From a virus: a DNA stretch of 64,000 nucleotides. A model generated the notes under the pieces. It did no database searches. It was not told the DNA's origin and saw nothing but the letters and a program-made list of their open reading frames with translations. The position numbers and the translations under genes were made by a program. Shown here piece by piece: positions 25,277 to 32,995 of this stretch (position 1 is its first letter; every line of letters begins with the position of its first letter). The stretch lies in IMG/VR virus record IMGVR_UViG_3300042922_000850, positions 102,759 to 166,758 of that record; one strand, 5' to 3'.

Positions 25277-25603
25277 ATGAGAGAGAGAAGCACAGTTAAT
25301 TTAGGCAAAGCAGAAGGCCTCGAATTCGTTCAATATAATTCTATAGTTGGTAAGAATGATTCCTCAGTAGAATTAAATGGAAAGGTATATGATGGTTTTT
25401 ATGTCAGTAACAATAACTATGACCGAGCTATCTATGGTGACGTAACAACTGCCTTAGTACTTGGGCAAATGCAAAAGTTTTATATTTTGACTGGAAATCA
25501 TTGTGAACAATACAAGGAACTTATTAACCAAGGTTTTTCCAAGTGTTTTGAGTACTTTAAAGCGAATATTAATCAAGCGCATAAATTTAGTGATGAAATA
25601 TAA
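25277..25603 (+). CDS. hypothetical protein
   Basis: 108 residues from ATG 25277, with AAAAGGATG upstream; ATG 25268 overlaps that site. Mixed alpha/beta: a beta-rich first half (FVQYNSIVG, VELNGKVYDGFYV) and a helical end (GFSKCFEYFKANI). No recognised domain. Confidence 0.65.
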   Translation: MRERSTVNLGKAEGLEFVQYNSIVGKNDSSVELNGKVYDGFYVSNNNYDRAIYGDVTTALVLGQMQKFYILTGNHCEQYKELINQGFSKCFEYFKANINQAHKFSDEI

Positions 25604-25669
25604 TTCGAATAAAGCTAATAAGTCCACATACCCAAAATAAACTATATCAATCAGGAGGATAACTCAGCT

Positions 25670-25894
25670 ATGGGGATAGTAAACATTTCAAAAGAAGCTT
25701 TAATTTTAGGGGGAGCCGCAACAGTAGGAATTTTCGGAGGACTTCTTGTTATAAACAGAAAGAAGCTGGCGGAAGAGAAGAAGGACCACGCCCACTGCGA
25801 ATGCGATGATACTGATGAAATTTGTTTTGACGATTTAAACGAAAATATCATTGATAGCAGTTTTGTCGATGACGATGATATTAACATCGGCTAG
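25670..25894 (+). CDS. small membrane protein with acidic tail
   Basis: 74 residues, site AGGAGGATAA. One hydrophobic helix (ALILGGAATVGIFGGLLVI, residues 10-28) is followed by a basic stop-transfer (NRKKLAEEKK) and a long acidic cytoplasmic tail with two Cys (HCECDDTDEICFDD). Probably an inner-membrane protein with a tail that may bind metal or a partner. Function unknown. Confidence 0.7.
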   Translation: MGIVNISKEALILGGAATVGIFGGLLVINRKKLAEEKKDHAHCECDDTDEICFDDLNENIIDSSFVDDDDINIG

Positions 25895-25907
25895 TGGGAG
25901 GCTCGGC

Positions 25908-26219
25908 ATGACATTACAAGAGGCTTATGCATCATGTGATGCGGGAAACTTTGTTTCGCATCTTAATTTTAGTAGCAACGAGAGTATGCACAAATATGAT
26001 GGCGGTTTATATTACGAAGACGGTGCAAATCTGACCACGTCAGATTTTGATCTATCGCAAGAAGAATGGGCACAAGATAACTGGTATATTAAGTTTACAC
26101 AGGAAAAAGTAGATGCTGAAAAACTTCGTAAAATGCATGAGGATAGTAGAGGTTACATGCTTCAATGCGTTTCTTACGAAGATTGTATTATTAAAACTGG
26201 TGAGGAGGAACTAAAATGA
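25908..26219 (+). CDS. hypothetical protein, possibly DUF2829-like
   Basis: 103 residues from ATG 25908 (GTGGGAGGC before it). The start LQEAYASCDAGNFVS, then YDGGLYYEDG and EEWAQDNWYIK, follow the layout of small phage proteins of the DUF2829/Tad2 type (Q-A-L-x6-G-K ... W ... DW). Tad2 members block Thoeris defence by binding its signal molecule. The resemblance is weak and the family call tentative. Its stop overlaps the next start (ATGA). Confidence 0.55.
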   Translation: MTLQEAYASCDAGNFVSHLNFSSNESMHKYDGGLYYEDGANLTTSDFDLSQEEWAQDNWYIKFTQEKVDAEKLRKMHEDSRGYMLQCVSYEDCIIKTGEEELK

Positions 26220-26560
26220 GCGAAACGTGCAGACATATGATTGGGCAGATTATGGAATTAAACAAAGAGATAATTTGTACAAGTGAATTGACGGGAGAGG
26301 CAGTAAAGACATACCCAAAAGGTACTAAGTTCACAGTGTCATCGAACGGGAGTTTCGTATTTCCGGATGGCAAGATAGTAGTCCCTTCAGAAAAGGTTGA
26401 AGTAAAAGGATATGATACAGAAGCTATAGCTCTTCGGATCATGAAATACTTAAAGCACGATACGCCTATTAACGAAATTATCGATGAAGACGATGATTAC
26501 TATAACGAAAAAACTTTTAAAGAAGCAATTGAAGAAGCTTTGATGGACATTCTTCTCTAG
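26216..26560 (+). CDS. hypothetical protein
   Basis: 114 residues, coupled to the upstream gene by a four-base overlap, site GAGGAGGAAC. The N-terminal 65 residues are beta-rich (KFTVSSNGSFVFPDGKIVVP). The C-terminus is helical and acidic (IIDEDDDYYNEKTFKEAIEEAL). No recognised domain. Confidence 0.65.
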   Translation: MSETCRHMIGQIMELNKEIICTSELTGEAVKTYPKGTKFTVSSNGSFVFPDGKIVVPSEKVEVKGYDTEAIALRIMKYLKHDTPINEIIDEDDDYYNEKTFKEAIEEALMDILL

Positions 26561-26608
26561 GCGGCGATAGTTGTCAAAAGCAAGATTTCAAAGGTATAGT
26601 TTAGTTAG

Positions 26609-26631
26609 CTGAATTAAAGATTTAGTGGAGG
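26609..26631 (+). repeat. leader direct repeat, copy 1
   Basis: A 23-base sequence (CTGAATTAAAG, then ATTTAGTGGAGG) containing the ribosome site of the 26638 gene. An identical copy stands at 26828-26850 before the next gene. Confidence 0.75.
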
Positions 26632-26637
26632 ACTCTT

Positions 26638-26820
26638 ATGAAATCACAAGTAGTAAATGGAACCATGTTTCATGTTAAAATCATATACAAAGATGGAGGT
26701 CACAAGTATGCCAATATCTTTTCTGAAAAAGACTATTATCTGGGTATAAGTCTTGGGACAATTGTCGGGTACAAAGAAATGAATTGTATTGAAAGATTTA
26801 TTTTTAGGAACTGTTTATAG
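26638..26820 (+). CDS. small basic hypothetical protein
   Basis: 60 residues after GTGGAGG. Beta-like start (MFHVKIIYKDGGHKYANIF) and a Cys-containing end. Its leader contains the same 23-base repeat as the next gene, so the two may be co-regulated at translation. Confidence 0.6.
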   Translation: MKSQVVNGTMFHVKIIYKDGGHKYANIFSEKDYYLGISLGTIVGYKEMNCIERFIFRNCL

Positions 26821-26827
26821 AGTTGAA

Positions 26828-26850
26828 CTGAATTAAAGATTTAGTGGAGG
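26828..26850 (+). repeat. leader direct repeat, copy 2
   Basis: Second exact copy of the 23-base leader sequence, again including GTGGAGG, eight bases before the ATG at 26858. Confidence 0.75.
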
Positions 26851-26857
26851 TAATAAT

Positions 26858-27124
26858 ATGGCAAAGTTTAGCGCAGAGTATAAAAACCGTGTACCCAAGT
26901 ACATATTAACATTCAGAGGTAAAGAGTTTGATTTTTCAATGAATCAAAAATTAGAATACGGCACAAGCTCAGATAAACCATGCTTCTCAAAACAACTATC
27001 AGATGCGTTTGAAGATTTAAACGAAGATGAGCTTGAAGAAACCGATATCGATCAACTTGATAGCATATTACATGACGAAGAAGAGTTGTTCGAAATACTA
27101 GAGCGGGTGGAAGAACTTGAGTAG
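26858..27124 (+). CDS. acidic hypothetical protein
   Basis: 88 residues. The second half is strongly acidic (FEDLNEDELEETD, then HDEEELFEILERVEELE); the first is basic with YILTFRGKEFDF. Possibly a structural pair of strand and acidic helix that binds a basic partner. Overlaps the next gene by eight bases. Function unknown. Confidence 0.65.
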   Translation: MAKFSAEYKNRVPKYILTFRGKEFDFSMNQKLEYGTSSDKPCFSKQLSDAFEDLNEDELEETDIDQLDSILHDEEELFEILERVEELE

Positions 27125-27476
27125 AAGTATTCGTTTCACTTTAAAAGAATTAATGGAGAGAGAGATCTATAAGCGAGCGAAACATATTAAATATGTGGAT
27201 AATGAAGGGTTGGATTTAAACATGGAGAAACCTATTCCGTCTGCGCCCGTGTTGTACTTCGAAGAATTAAAAGATGGCACGCTACTGGTAAAATTATGGG
27301 TCTGTAACAAAATGCCCGATGGATGGAGATTAAAATTTGGGGCATTAACAGCACCAAATGGTTTTCACTGGATATGTAACGGTAGAAGCAGATTTGATGT
27401 AGCGTACCGTGTAGCTTTATTGAGAGCCTATAATCAAACGTCTGAAACAACGCCGAATTTATGGTATAAGAAATAA
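27117..27476 (+). CDS. hypothetical protein
   Basis: 119 residues from TTG 27117, with GGTGGAAG before it; ATG 27153 is an alternative with a weaker site. Basic N-terminus, then a compact domain with several Trp (LWVCNKMPDGWRLKF, GFHWICNG). The C-terminal codons overlap the recurrent motif GGTATAAGAAATAAA. No recognised family. Confidence 0.6.
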   Translation: MSRSIRFTLKELMEREIYKRAKHIKYVDNEGLDLNMEKPIPSAPVLYFEELKDGTLLVKLWVCNKMPDGWRLKFGALTAPNGFHWICNGRSRFDVAYRVALLRAYNQTSETTPNLWYKK

Positions 27477-27501
27477 AACAAAAGCGAAAGGAGCAACAAT
27501 T

Positions 27502-27687
27502 ATGATCACATCAAATGGACAAAGACTAGCGAAGGCATTAGTAAAGGTAAGTAAAAATGTAGTTATCGTAGCAGGTAGCGCAATAATAACGGGGGTTCTT
27601 ACAAAGAAAACCAGAGACGCAGTAGGCGAGATAGGAGAAGGAGCAAAACACATTTACAATGTAGTTGTAAATATAATTCAAAAATAA
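27502..27687 (+). CDS. small hydrophobic-helix protein, paralogue A
   Basis: 61 residues, site AAAGGAG. A basic N-terminus, a hydrophobic stretch (NVVIVAGSAIITGVL, about 19-33), a basic KKTRDA and a second amphipathic part (HIYNVVVNIIQ). Same layout and recognisable similarity to the gene at 27808 (GSxITGxL, then AxxEIxxGxKxxYNxxVN). Probably membrane-associated. A terminator separates the two. Confidence 0.7.
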   Translation: MITSNGQRLAKALVKVSKNVVIVAGSAIITGVLTKKTRDAVGEIGEGAKHIYNVVVNIIQK

Positions 27688-27720
27688 TGAATTACAATTA
27701 AAATAAAGGGGTTGGGTACC

Positions 27721-27750
27721 GGGCAGGAATTATCCTGCCCTTTATTTTTG
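27721..27750 (+). terminator. Rho-independent terminator
   Basis: Stem GGGCAGGA / TCCTGCCC with loop ATTA, then TTTATTTTTG. It separates the two small paralogues. Confidence 0.8.
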
Positions 27751-27807
27751 TTTTTCATTATAGTCATAAAAAGAATTATAAATAAAAATTAAAAGGAGAA
27801 TATTATT

Positions 27808-28011
27808 ATGCCAAGTTCAAGTAAACAAAAATTAGGAAAAGCTACTGCTCAGGTGGCTAAAAATTTAGCTGTTGTTATCGTTGGCTCAGTAATAACCGGT
27901 ATATTAGCAACTAAGTCTAGGAATGCAATAATGGAAATCGCAGATGGGTGTAAGCAAGTGTATAACATCGGCGTGAATGTGTATTACGAAATTAAGGAGA
28001 ACAGAGAGTAA
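27808..28011 (+). CDS. small hydrophobic-helix protein, paralogue B
   Basis: 67 residues, site AAAAGGAG. Hydrophobic stretch NLAVVIVGSVITGILA (about 18-33), then a basic TKSRNA and GCKQVYNIGVNVYYEI. Clear paralogue of the 27502 protein, so a duplication with a terminator in between. Predicted membrane-associated; role unknown. Confidence 0.7.
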   Translation: MPSSSKQKLGKATAQVAKNLAVVIVGSVITGILATKSRNAIMEIADGCKQVYNIGVNVYYEIKENRE

Positions 28012-28045
28012 ATCTGTTCTAAATATTTTGGGGAGAGGTGACAAT

Positions 28046-28894
28046 TTGGATGCACTATTAATGATGTTTAGTAAGGACTTGAAGCGATTGCCCTTTGATA
28101 ATATTATTCCGTATAATGAGAACGATTTGCTACTAATTGCAAACCCGTATTTGGCATTTCGGTTAACAAATATTGTGGATGATAATAATTCCTATTTCAG
28201 TATAAAGTCTGTTATGACAGAGCACACAGACCCTTTTGCTTGTGCGGATTTTAATCGGACTTGTACGGACTTTGCTGAAATAATGGAGGCGAGAATTGAA
28301 AGGTACTTTGTTACAAAAAAGGTAACATATTTATTCTTTGATGAAGAAGAACAGAATTTTCTAAAGACAATGTTTAGAAACAACACATTAACATCTTCCG
28401 TAATTCTGTATATGCGGACAAATGTGAGAGAGACATTTAAAGAAATCGATTACACGGATCTTGTGCGTAAAGAATACCTGGAAGTATCCAAGTATTTAAG
28501 ACGATTAAGAATTATGACGGTTGTAAGGCCAGATCAGTATTATTCAATGTATGTTTCTAGCAAAAAAGAATCAAAAGAGCGGTTTGAAAATCTGCGAAGG
28601 AACAAAGATAAGGAATTTATGAAGAAAATGTTTGATAGATATCCCAAACTAAAAGACATTAAAACAAAGTCACAATTCCGGACATATTATCTTGGGCTTT
28701 CAAAGAAATATCATCCAGATGCATCCCAAGGTAGCCATGAGATGTTTGCGGAGATCAGTGTTAACTTTGAATTGCTAAAAGAAACTTATTGGTATCGTTC
28801 CCTTACTGATGATGCGGAAGATACAACACAACAACAACAAGCAAGACCAAAAGAGTTTAATATCTTGCTGCAATCAAAAGAAGAGAAGAGGTGA
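28046..28894 (+). CDS. J-domain (DnaJ-like) protein
   Basis: 282 residues from TTG 28046, with GGGAGAGGTGAC before it. The first 190 residues are an unrecognised helical region. At 213-245 there is LGLSKKYHPDASQGSHEMF, then FELLKE, a J-domain core with the diagnostic HPD (223-225). J-domains stimulate Hsp70 ATPase, so this protein probably recruits host DnaK to a phage target such as a replication complex. The C-terminal tail is polar (QQQQ). It overlaps no gene by more than a few bases. Confidence 0.8.
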   Translation: MDALLMMFSKDLKRLPFDNIIPYNENDLLLIANPYLAFRLTNIVDDNNSYFSIKSVMTEHTDPFACADFNRTCTDFAEIMEARIERYFVTKKVTYLFFDEEEQNFLKTMFRNNTLTSSVILYMRTNVRETFKEIDYTDLVRKEYLEVSKYLRRLRIMTVVRPDQYYSMYVSSKKESKERFENLRRNKDKEFMKKMFDRYPKLKDIKTKSQFRTYYLGLSKKYHPDASQGSHEMFAEISVNFELLKETYWYRSLTDDAEDTTQQQQARPKEFNILLQSKEEKR

Positions 28895-28899
28895 CCGCT

Positions 28900-29511
28900 G
28901 TGAATTTAGACATTATTAATGAAATCAATCAGGCGGTTGCTGAGGAAACAAAAGAAGTAAAGTCTGAGGAGCTCCAAGGCAAAGAAAAAATACTGGAGAA
29001 GAATGCTCAGACGGTTCATAAAATTGAGCAGGAGAAAATAACCTTATCTTCAAACCCTACAGATAAAGGTAAGTATGGGCTTAATCAATCGAAGCCTAAA
29101 GAAGAGAGTATCTTTAAGAAATCTTCCGGAGGCTCGCTAGATGATTTCTTTAAAGATAAAGAGACCGATAAGAAATCATCTAGCGGGTATAGCTCTTATG
29201 GGTATTCGGGATACAATCAGCCGAAGAAAGAAGAAACGAAGCAAGAAAAGGCCAGAGAGTTTGCCGGTGCATTCTCTAAGCGGGCAATGGAACATGCCCA
29301 CAAGGAGTGGCAGCACGAAGAAGAGGTTCAGAAGAATTCATGGAACATTTTTGAGCTGCAAGAGAAAGTAGAAGAAGAGCGCAGGAAAACTAGGTCATTA
29401 ACAAAAGAGGCTATAAAGAAATTACAGAACAAAGATATGTTGAAGAAGAGCTTCTTAAAAGGGCTTGCTAGCGCAGGTAAGGGAATTATCGAATATCTGT
29501 ATAACAAATAA
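28900..29511 (+). CDS. low-complexity helical protein
   Basis: 203 residues from GTG 28900, with AAGAGGTGA before it; GTG 28891 overlaps that site. Highly charged (K/E) N-terminal helix, a Ser/Gly/Tyr-rich linker (SSSGYSSYGYSGYNQ, about 100-115), then a long coiled-coil stretch and KGLASAGKGIIEYLYNK at the end. It follows the J-domain gene directly and may be its partner or substrate. No domain recognised. Confidence 0.65.
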   Translation: MNLDIINEINQAVAEETKEVKSEELQGKEKILEKNAQTVHKIEQEKITLSSNPTDKGKYGLNQSKPKEESIFKKSSGGSLDDFFKDKETDKKSSSGYSSYGYSGYNQPKKEETKQEKAREFAGAFSKRAMEHAHKEWQHEEEVQKNSWNIFELQEKVEEERRKTRSLTKEAIKKLQNKDMLKKSFLKGLASAGKGIIEYLYNK

Positions 29512-29535
29512 CTTATTTAATTGGAGGAAAATACA

Positions 29536-29727
29536 ATGCCAAAAGGACTTGAATATTGGAAACAGGAACTTATAGGAGCAGCAAAGAAATTGGTTATAGA
29601 CACGGTGATTTATACTGTGAAGAATATCATCGCTAGTTTTGTAGAAGAACATCTTATCAAACGCCCGATGAAGAAGATTTTCACCATCAATAAAAGATGG
29701 GGATGGGACGACGATTTTGCTTTATAA
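29536..29727 (+). CDS. small amphipathic protein
   Basis: 63 residues from ATG 29536 (TTGGAGGAAA upstream, so TTG 29521 is not the start). A helix with hydrophobic face (LIGAAKKLVIDTVIYTVKNIIASFV) and a basic, Trp-containing tail. It may lie on the membrane. The 3' end overlaps TTATAAGAAATAAA. Confidence 0.65.
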   Translation: MPKGLEYWKQELIGAAKKLVIDTVIYTVKNIIASFVEEHLIKRPMKKIFTINKRWGWDDDFAL

Positions 29728-29739
29728 GAAATAAACTTT

Positions 29740-29822
29740 CTCATATATATCACAAACATATTTTATATATATGAGGGGTCGCCCTCATATATATAAATCG
29801 TTTGACTTTTATATATATGAGG
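29740..29822. promoter_or_regulatory. four-copy operator-like repeat array
   Basis: CTCATATATAT or its complement occurs at 29740-29750 (forward), 29765-29775 (reverse), 29784-29794 (forward) and 29811-29821 (reverse). The middle two form a 14-base perfect stem (TATATATATGAGGG / CCCTCATATATATA) around a four-base loop. The fourth lies exactly between the -35 and -10 boxes of the promoter. This is the arrangement of binding sites for a dimeric regulator. Confidence 0.65.
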
Positions 29823-29831
29823 TGATATAAT
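29802..29831 (+). promoter_or_regulatory. sigma-A type promoter, extended -10
   Basis: TTGACT (29802-29807), 18-base spacer, TATAAT (29826-29831), with TGA before it as extended -10. It would transcribe the 29862 gene and the UvsW-like helicase. Overlapped by an operator-like copy. Confidence 0.75.
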
Positions 29832-29861
29832 ATTCTCAAAAGAACAGTGGAGGGTATTATT

Positions 29862-30047
29862 ATGGAAAATGGAAATGTAACTGAAGTATTAACAAAAGAA
29901 AACGAGCAGTTATTAAAGGATGTAAAGAATGTTCTTCTCTCTGTGTCTGTTGGTGCGGCTGGATATTTTTTAATAGAACTTGGAAAAGGAATAATTAATG
30001 CTGTTGTAAAAAACGGATTAAATGTTCCTGAGTTACCCAAAAAATAA
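29862..30047 (+). CDS. small single-helix membrane protein
   Basis: 61 residues from ATG 29862 (GTGGAGGG before it). Helical, charged N-terminus, then NVLLSVSVGAAGYFLIELG (about 23-41) as one membrane or amphipathic helix and a short tail. First gene after a promoter with an operator array. Resembles the small proteins at 27502 and 27808 in size and layout, but not clearly in sequence. Confidence 0.65.
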   Translation: MENGNVTEVLTKENEQLLKDVKNVLLSVSVGAAGYFLIELGKGIINAVVKNGLNVPELPKK

Positions 30048-30059
30048 GGGGGCAATGAA

Positions 30060-31952
30060 TTGATTATAGTTGGTTTTGATTTCAAAAAGAACATGATCGT
30101 CATGGTTACACAAACACAAGAAGATTACGATGTACTACGTGCACAACGTGAACTCAGTAATATTGGCTGTTGCGAAATGCAGAAGTCGGTATTCGAGGTA
30201 CCGGTAAAAAGTGTCTATTCTCTCAATACTATTCTGGGCGCAATAAAAGACAGAATTACTGTTGATAATAGCTTTAATATCTGGAAACAGAAGCAAAAAG
30301 TCGTCGCACCGGTTTTAATTCGGTGCGGCGTAATTTATAGTCGGGTTTATCCAGGGCAACTCCAATTACCGATAAAAGAAATTGAAGAAGCAACAAGGTT
30401 TTTCCTCAAAGCGGCTGTGAATATGAAAAAGTACAAAGAGGGGAAATGGGACGGATACGTTAATTTATACGATAGAAGAGAAAGAAAATTCCCGACCGGG
30501 TTGTTACCAAAAATACAGGAAGTACTTGATAAAAAGGAGATTCCGTATAATATAGAGATCGTTTATGAAGAGGCGCCAAAACCTGAGTTTAATTGGAGAG
30601 TGGAAGATGGCCTTACACCTGACCCCGATCAATACGATGCTATCGATGCAGGTATTAAAGGCAGGAGAGGCATTATTAAAGCTCCGACTGGATTTGGTAA
30701 AACGGCAATCCTGGCAAAGAGATTGACTGCTAATTTCAGTGTGCCAACTTTATTTGTTGCGAATAAAAAGACATTGCTTGATGATGCTGCCGAAGAGTTT
30801 AGGGATGGTATCAAGGGGCTGAAGAAGACTGATGTTATTCAGATTAAAGATGGTTGGTTTGGGAGTATTAAAATCGACGGTAACACAAAGGCGGAGGACA
30901 TTAAGCCGTTAACCGCTCCGATTATCGTTGCAACGATACAATCGTTGCATGCAAGATTTATTGACCCTAGAACAAAACCATATTTACTTCATTGGTTACA
31001 TAATGTCTGTAAGTTTGTTATGGTTGATGAAACACAGGCTGTCGGCACTCCGATATGGGATGAAGTACTTTCAGAATGCTATGCTCCGTATAGAATATTC
31101 TTATCTGCGACACCTAGAAGAACTGATGGAGCTACTATAAAAATAGAGGCTTATTCTGGATGTTGGTTATATTCCACTACTGCGGCAGAACAGATAGAAA
31201 AGGGTCGCTTATGTGAATTGGATATCCTCTATCAAACTTACGACCACCATCTATACAATGATGACGACGCTGACCTTGTGTACGCAGATATGTATCGCAT
31301 GTGTATTGTGGAAAATGATGAGCGCAACAAAGAGTGTGTTGTTAAGCCTACGCTAGAAATGCTCGCTGAAGGCCGCCACGTCCTCGTACTCATTCAATCT
31401 ATAGACCATGGCACAATTCTTCAAAGATTGTTTTACGAGGCTGGATTAGATGCAGAAGACGTTCGTTTTATATGGGGAGAAACTCCGGATAAAATTAGAA
31501 CAGCAGCAATTAAAGAATTTCGTAAGGGTGAATTTAAAGTTATGATTGGCAGTACTATCTTTGACGCGGGTGTAAATATCCCTGTTATTTCTGGGGTGGT
31601 CCTTGCCGGTGCAGGTAATTCTGATATCACACTAATTCAGCGTATTGGTAGGGGTGCGAGAAATTCTGATTATGAAGAAATTCTTGGATACCTGCCAGAG
31701 TTTATGAAAAAGAACGACGGGAAAAAGATTACAAAGGTATACGACATTATTGACATGAATAGTAAGTTCTTTCACAAACAGAGTAAGAACCGGTATTACA
31801 ACGCGCGTGAGGAATTTGGCGCAGACCGTGTGCACGTCGCGGGTGGAGACAACTCGGCTCTTCGGAAGACACCTAAACGAACTGTGGAAGTGCGGAAAGC
31901 AGTCGATCAATTTTCTGCCCAACTTGATATGTTGGACCAATTTGCAAGATAA
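30060..31952 (+). CDS. UvsW-like SF2 helicase
   Basis: 630 residues from TTG 30060 (AAGGGGG before it; the nearby ATG stops at once). Walker A APTGFGKT (208-215), motif II DETQ (323-326), SATP motif III, and motif VI QRIGRGAR in the C-lobe. The N-terminal 190 residues form a separate domain, as in T4 UvsW. Such helicases remodel replication and recombination intermediates. It probably works with the polymerase and Mre11/Rad50-like proteins. Confidence 0.88.
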   Translation: MIIVGFDFKKNMIVMVTQTQEDYDVLRAQRELSNIGCCEMQKSVFEVPVKSVYSLNTILGAIKDRITVDNSFNIWKQKQKVVAPVLIRCGVIYSRVYPGQLQLPIKEIEEATRFFLKAAVNMKKYKEGKWDGYVNLYDRRERKFPTGLLPKIQEVLDKKEIPYNIEIVYEEAPKPEFNWRVEDGLTPDPDQYDAIDAGIKGRRGIIKAPTGFGKTAILAKRLTANFSVPTLFVANKKTLLDDAAEEFRDGIKGLKKTDVIQIKDGWFGSIKIDGNTKAEDIKPLTAPIIVATIQSLHARFIDPRTKPYLLHWLHNVCKFVMVDETQAVGTPIWDEVLSECYAPYRIFLSATPRRTDGATIKIEAYSGCWLYSTTAAEQIEKGRLCELDILYQTYDHHLYNDDDADLVYADMYRMCIVENDERNKECVVKPTLEMLAEGRHVLVLIQSIDHGTILQRLFYEAGLDAEDVRFIWGETPDKIRTAAIKEFRKGEFKVMIGSTIFDAGVNIPVISGVVLAGAGNSDITLIQRIGRGARNSDYEEILGYLPEFMKKNDGKKITKVYDIIDMNSKFFHKQSKNRYYNAREEFGADRVHVAGGDNSALRKTPKRTVEVRKAVDQFSAQLDMLDQFAR

Positions 31953-31977
31953 ACTAATTTAGAAGGTGGCGGTTGAA

Positions 31978-32160
31978 ATGAATAGGAACAGACCCATTGT
32001 ATCAAACGAAGAGTTACAGGATAGCTATGACTTGCTTAAAAGACAATTCGAGTATCTGCATGAGAGGTTAGTCTATTTAGAAAGGCGCAGGTGGTGGCAG
32101 TTCTGGAAACCAAAGACAGCATATGAGTACAGAAAAGAAGACGGTTATTATGGAAAATAA
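31978..32160 (+). CDS. small coiled-coil, Trp-rich protein
   Basis: 60 residues from ATG 31978, AAGGTGG before it. A short coiled coil (LQDSYDLLKRQFEYLHERLVYLE) is followed by RRRWWQFWKPK, a basic, Trp-rich motif that could contact membrane or nucleic acid. Overlaps the next gene. Confidence 0.65.
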   Translation: MNRNRPIVSNEELQDSYDLLKRQFEYLHERLVYLERRRWWQFWKPKTAYEYRKEDGYYGK

Positions 32161-32314
32161 AAATTATTGCATTGTCGGGGATATGCTTTGCAGGTGTTTT
32201 GGAAGGTGCGAGTATTGTAAGAAGGACCCTGGATGCCCTAGCCGTAGAGGAAGTCATAGAAATTGCTTCGAATGTATATGCCAAGACAAAGAAACAAAAC
32301 GTTGTGTAATTTGA
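32123..32314 (+). CDS. Cys-rich mini-protein
   Basis: 63 residues (or 54 if the start is ATG 32150); neither ATG has a strong site. It contains nine Cys, spaced CRCFGRCEYC, then GCP and CFECIC, then C near the end, with two His-containing segments. The pattern suits one or two zinc fingers. It is preceded by an overlap with the 31978 gene. No family recognised. Confidence 0.55.
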   Translation: MSTEKKTVIMENKNYCIVGDMLCRCFGRCEYCKKDPGCPSRRGSHRNCFECICQDKETKRCVI

Positions 32315-32328
32315 AAGGAGATGGTCGT

Positions 32329-32793
32329 GTGAAAGAAATCTTAGGTGGAAAGTTAGATAATGCACTTCCCTTTTTAAAGATTAATGCTAATAAGACGTAT
32401 CAATCAAAAGACAATGGATATCAGGTTTGGGAGTTGGCCGATGAAGAGTACGAAAAACTGTGCCAGGTTACTTATGAACAGTGGGGTGACCAAGAAGGTT
32501 GGTGGCGCTGTGCCGAAAGTTCTAATATGGGCGATGTATGTCGAAGATACAACGCAAATCATCACTACTTACTAGCTTGGGACGGCTATGGGCGAAAGGA
32601 TAGAGAAGAAGAGAATAAAAGTTTGTCGCCTGACGATAGATATTCTGTGCCAAGAAAGTACTGCAATTTAACCGAATACTTTTCCGAAGAAATAGGAGTA
32701 TGCATGGAGAAAAACATATGCGCTCTATCCATTGATTTGGCAAAACAAAATGGTATTACATTGAGTGAATTGTTTCGTAAGTATCAAGGATAA
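32329..32793 (+). CDS. hypothetical protein
   Basis: 155 residues from GTG 32329 (AAAGGAG before it); the longer in-frame start overlaps the previous gene. It has several Trp and Cys (WGDQEGWWRCAESS, CRRYNANHHYLLAW) and a helical C-terminus. Soluble, no known domain. It may belong to a small phage family I cannot name. Confidence 0.6.
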   Translation: MKEILGGKLDNALPFLKINANKTYQSKDNGYQVWELADEEYEKLCQVTYEQWGDQEGWWRCAESSNMGDVCRRYNANHHYLLAWDGYGRKDREEENKSLSPDDRYSVPRKYCNLTEYFSEEIGVCMEKNICALSIDLAKQNGITLSELFRKYQG

Positions 32794-32805
32794 GGAGATT
32801 TAACT

Positions 32806-32994
32806 ATGGAATTAATAATGAGCTATGAGTTAAATAACAAGCATCCGGATTTAAATACAATAATAGTTGGTGTATTGGATGACGACGGAACTATCTCTAT
32901 TTTAAATTGCATGCAAGATAAGAAAGATAGTATCAACCTAAGCAAATTTCTTAATCTACATGGATATGAAATTGAAATCCGAAAAAGAGATTAG
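32806..32994 (+). CDS. small hypothetical protein
   Basis: 62 residues after AAGGAG. A compact alpha/beta layout (TIIVGVLDDDGTISIL). Last gene of the + strand block; the UUCG terminator begins right after its stop. Confidence 0.65.
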   Translation: MELIMSYELNNKHPDLNTIIVGVLDDDGTISILNCMQDKKDSINLSKFLNLHGYEIEIRKRD

Positions 32995-32995
32995 A

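Noticed and set aside
29740-29822. CRISPR array
   Set aside because: Repeats are 11 bases, alternate in orientation and lack uniform spacers; they fit an operator array.
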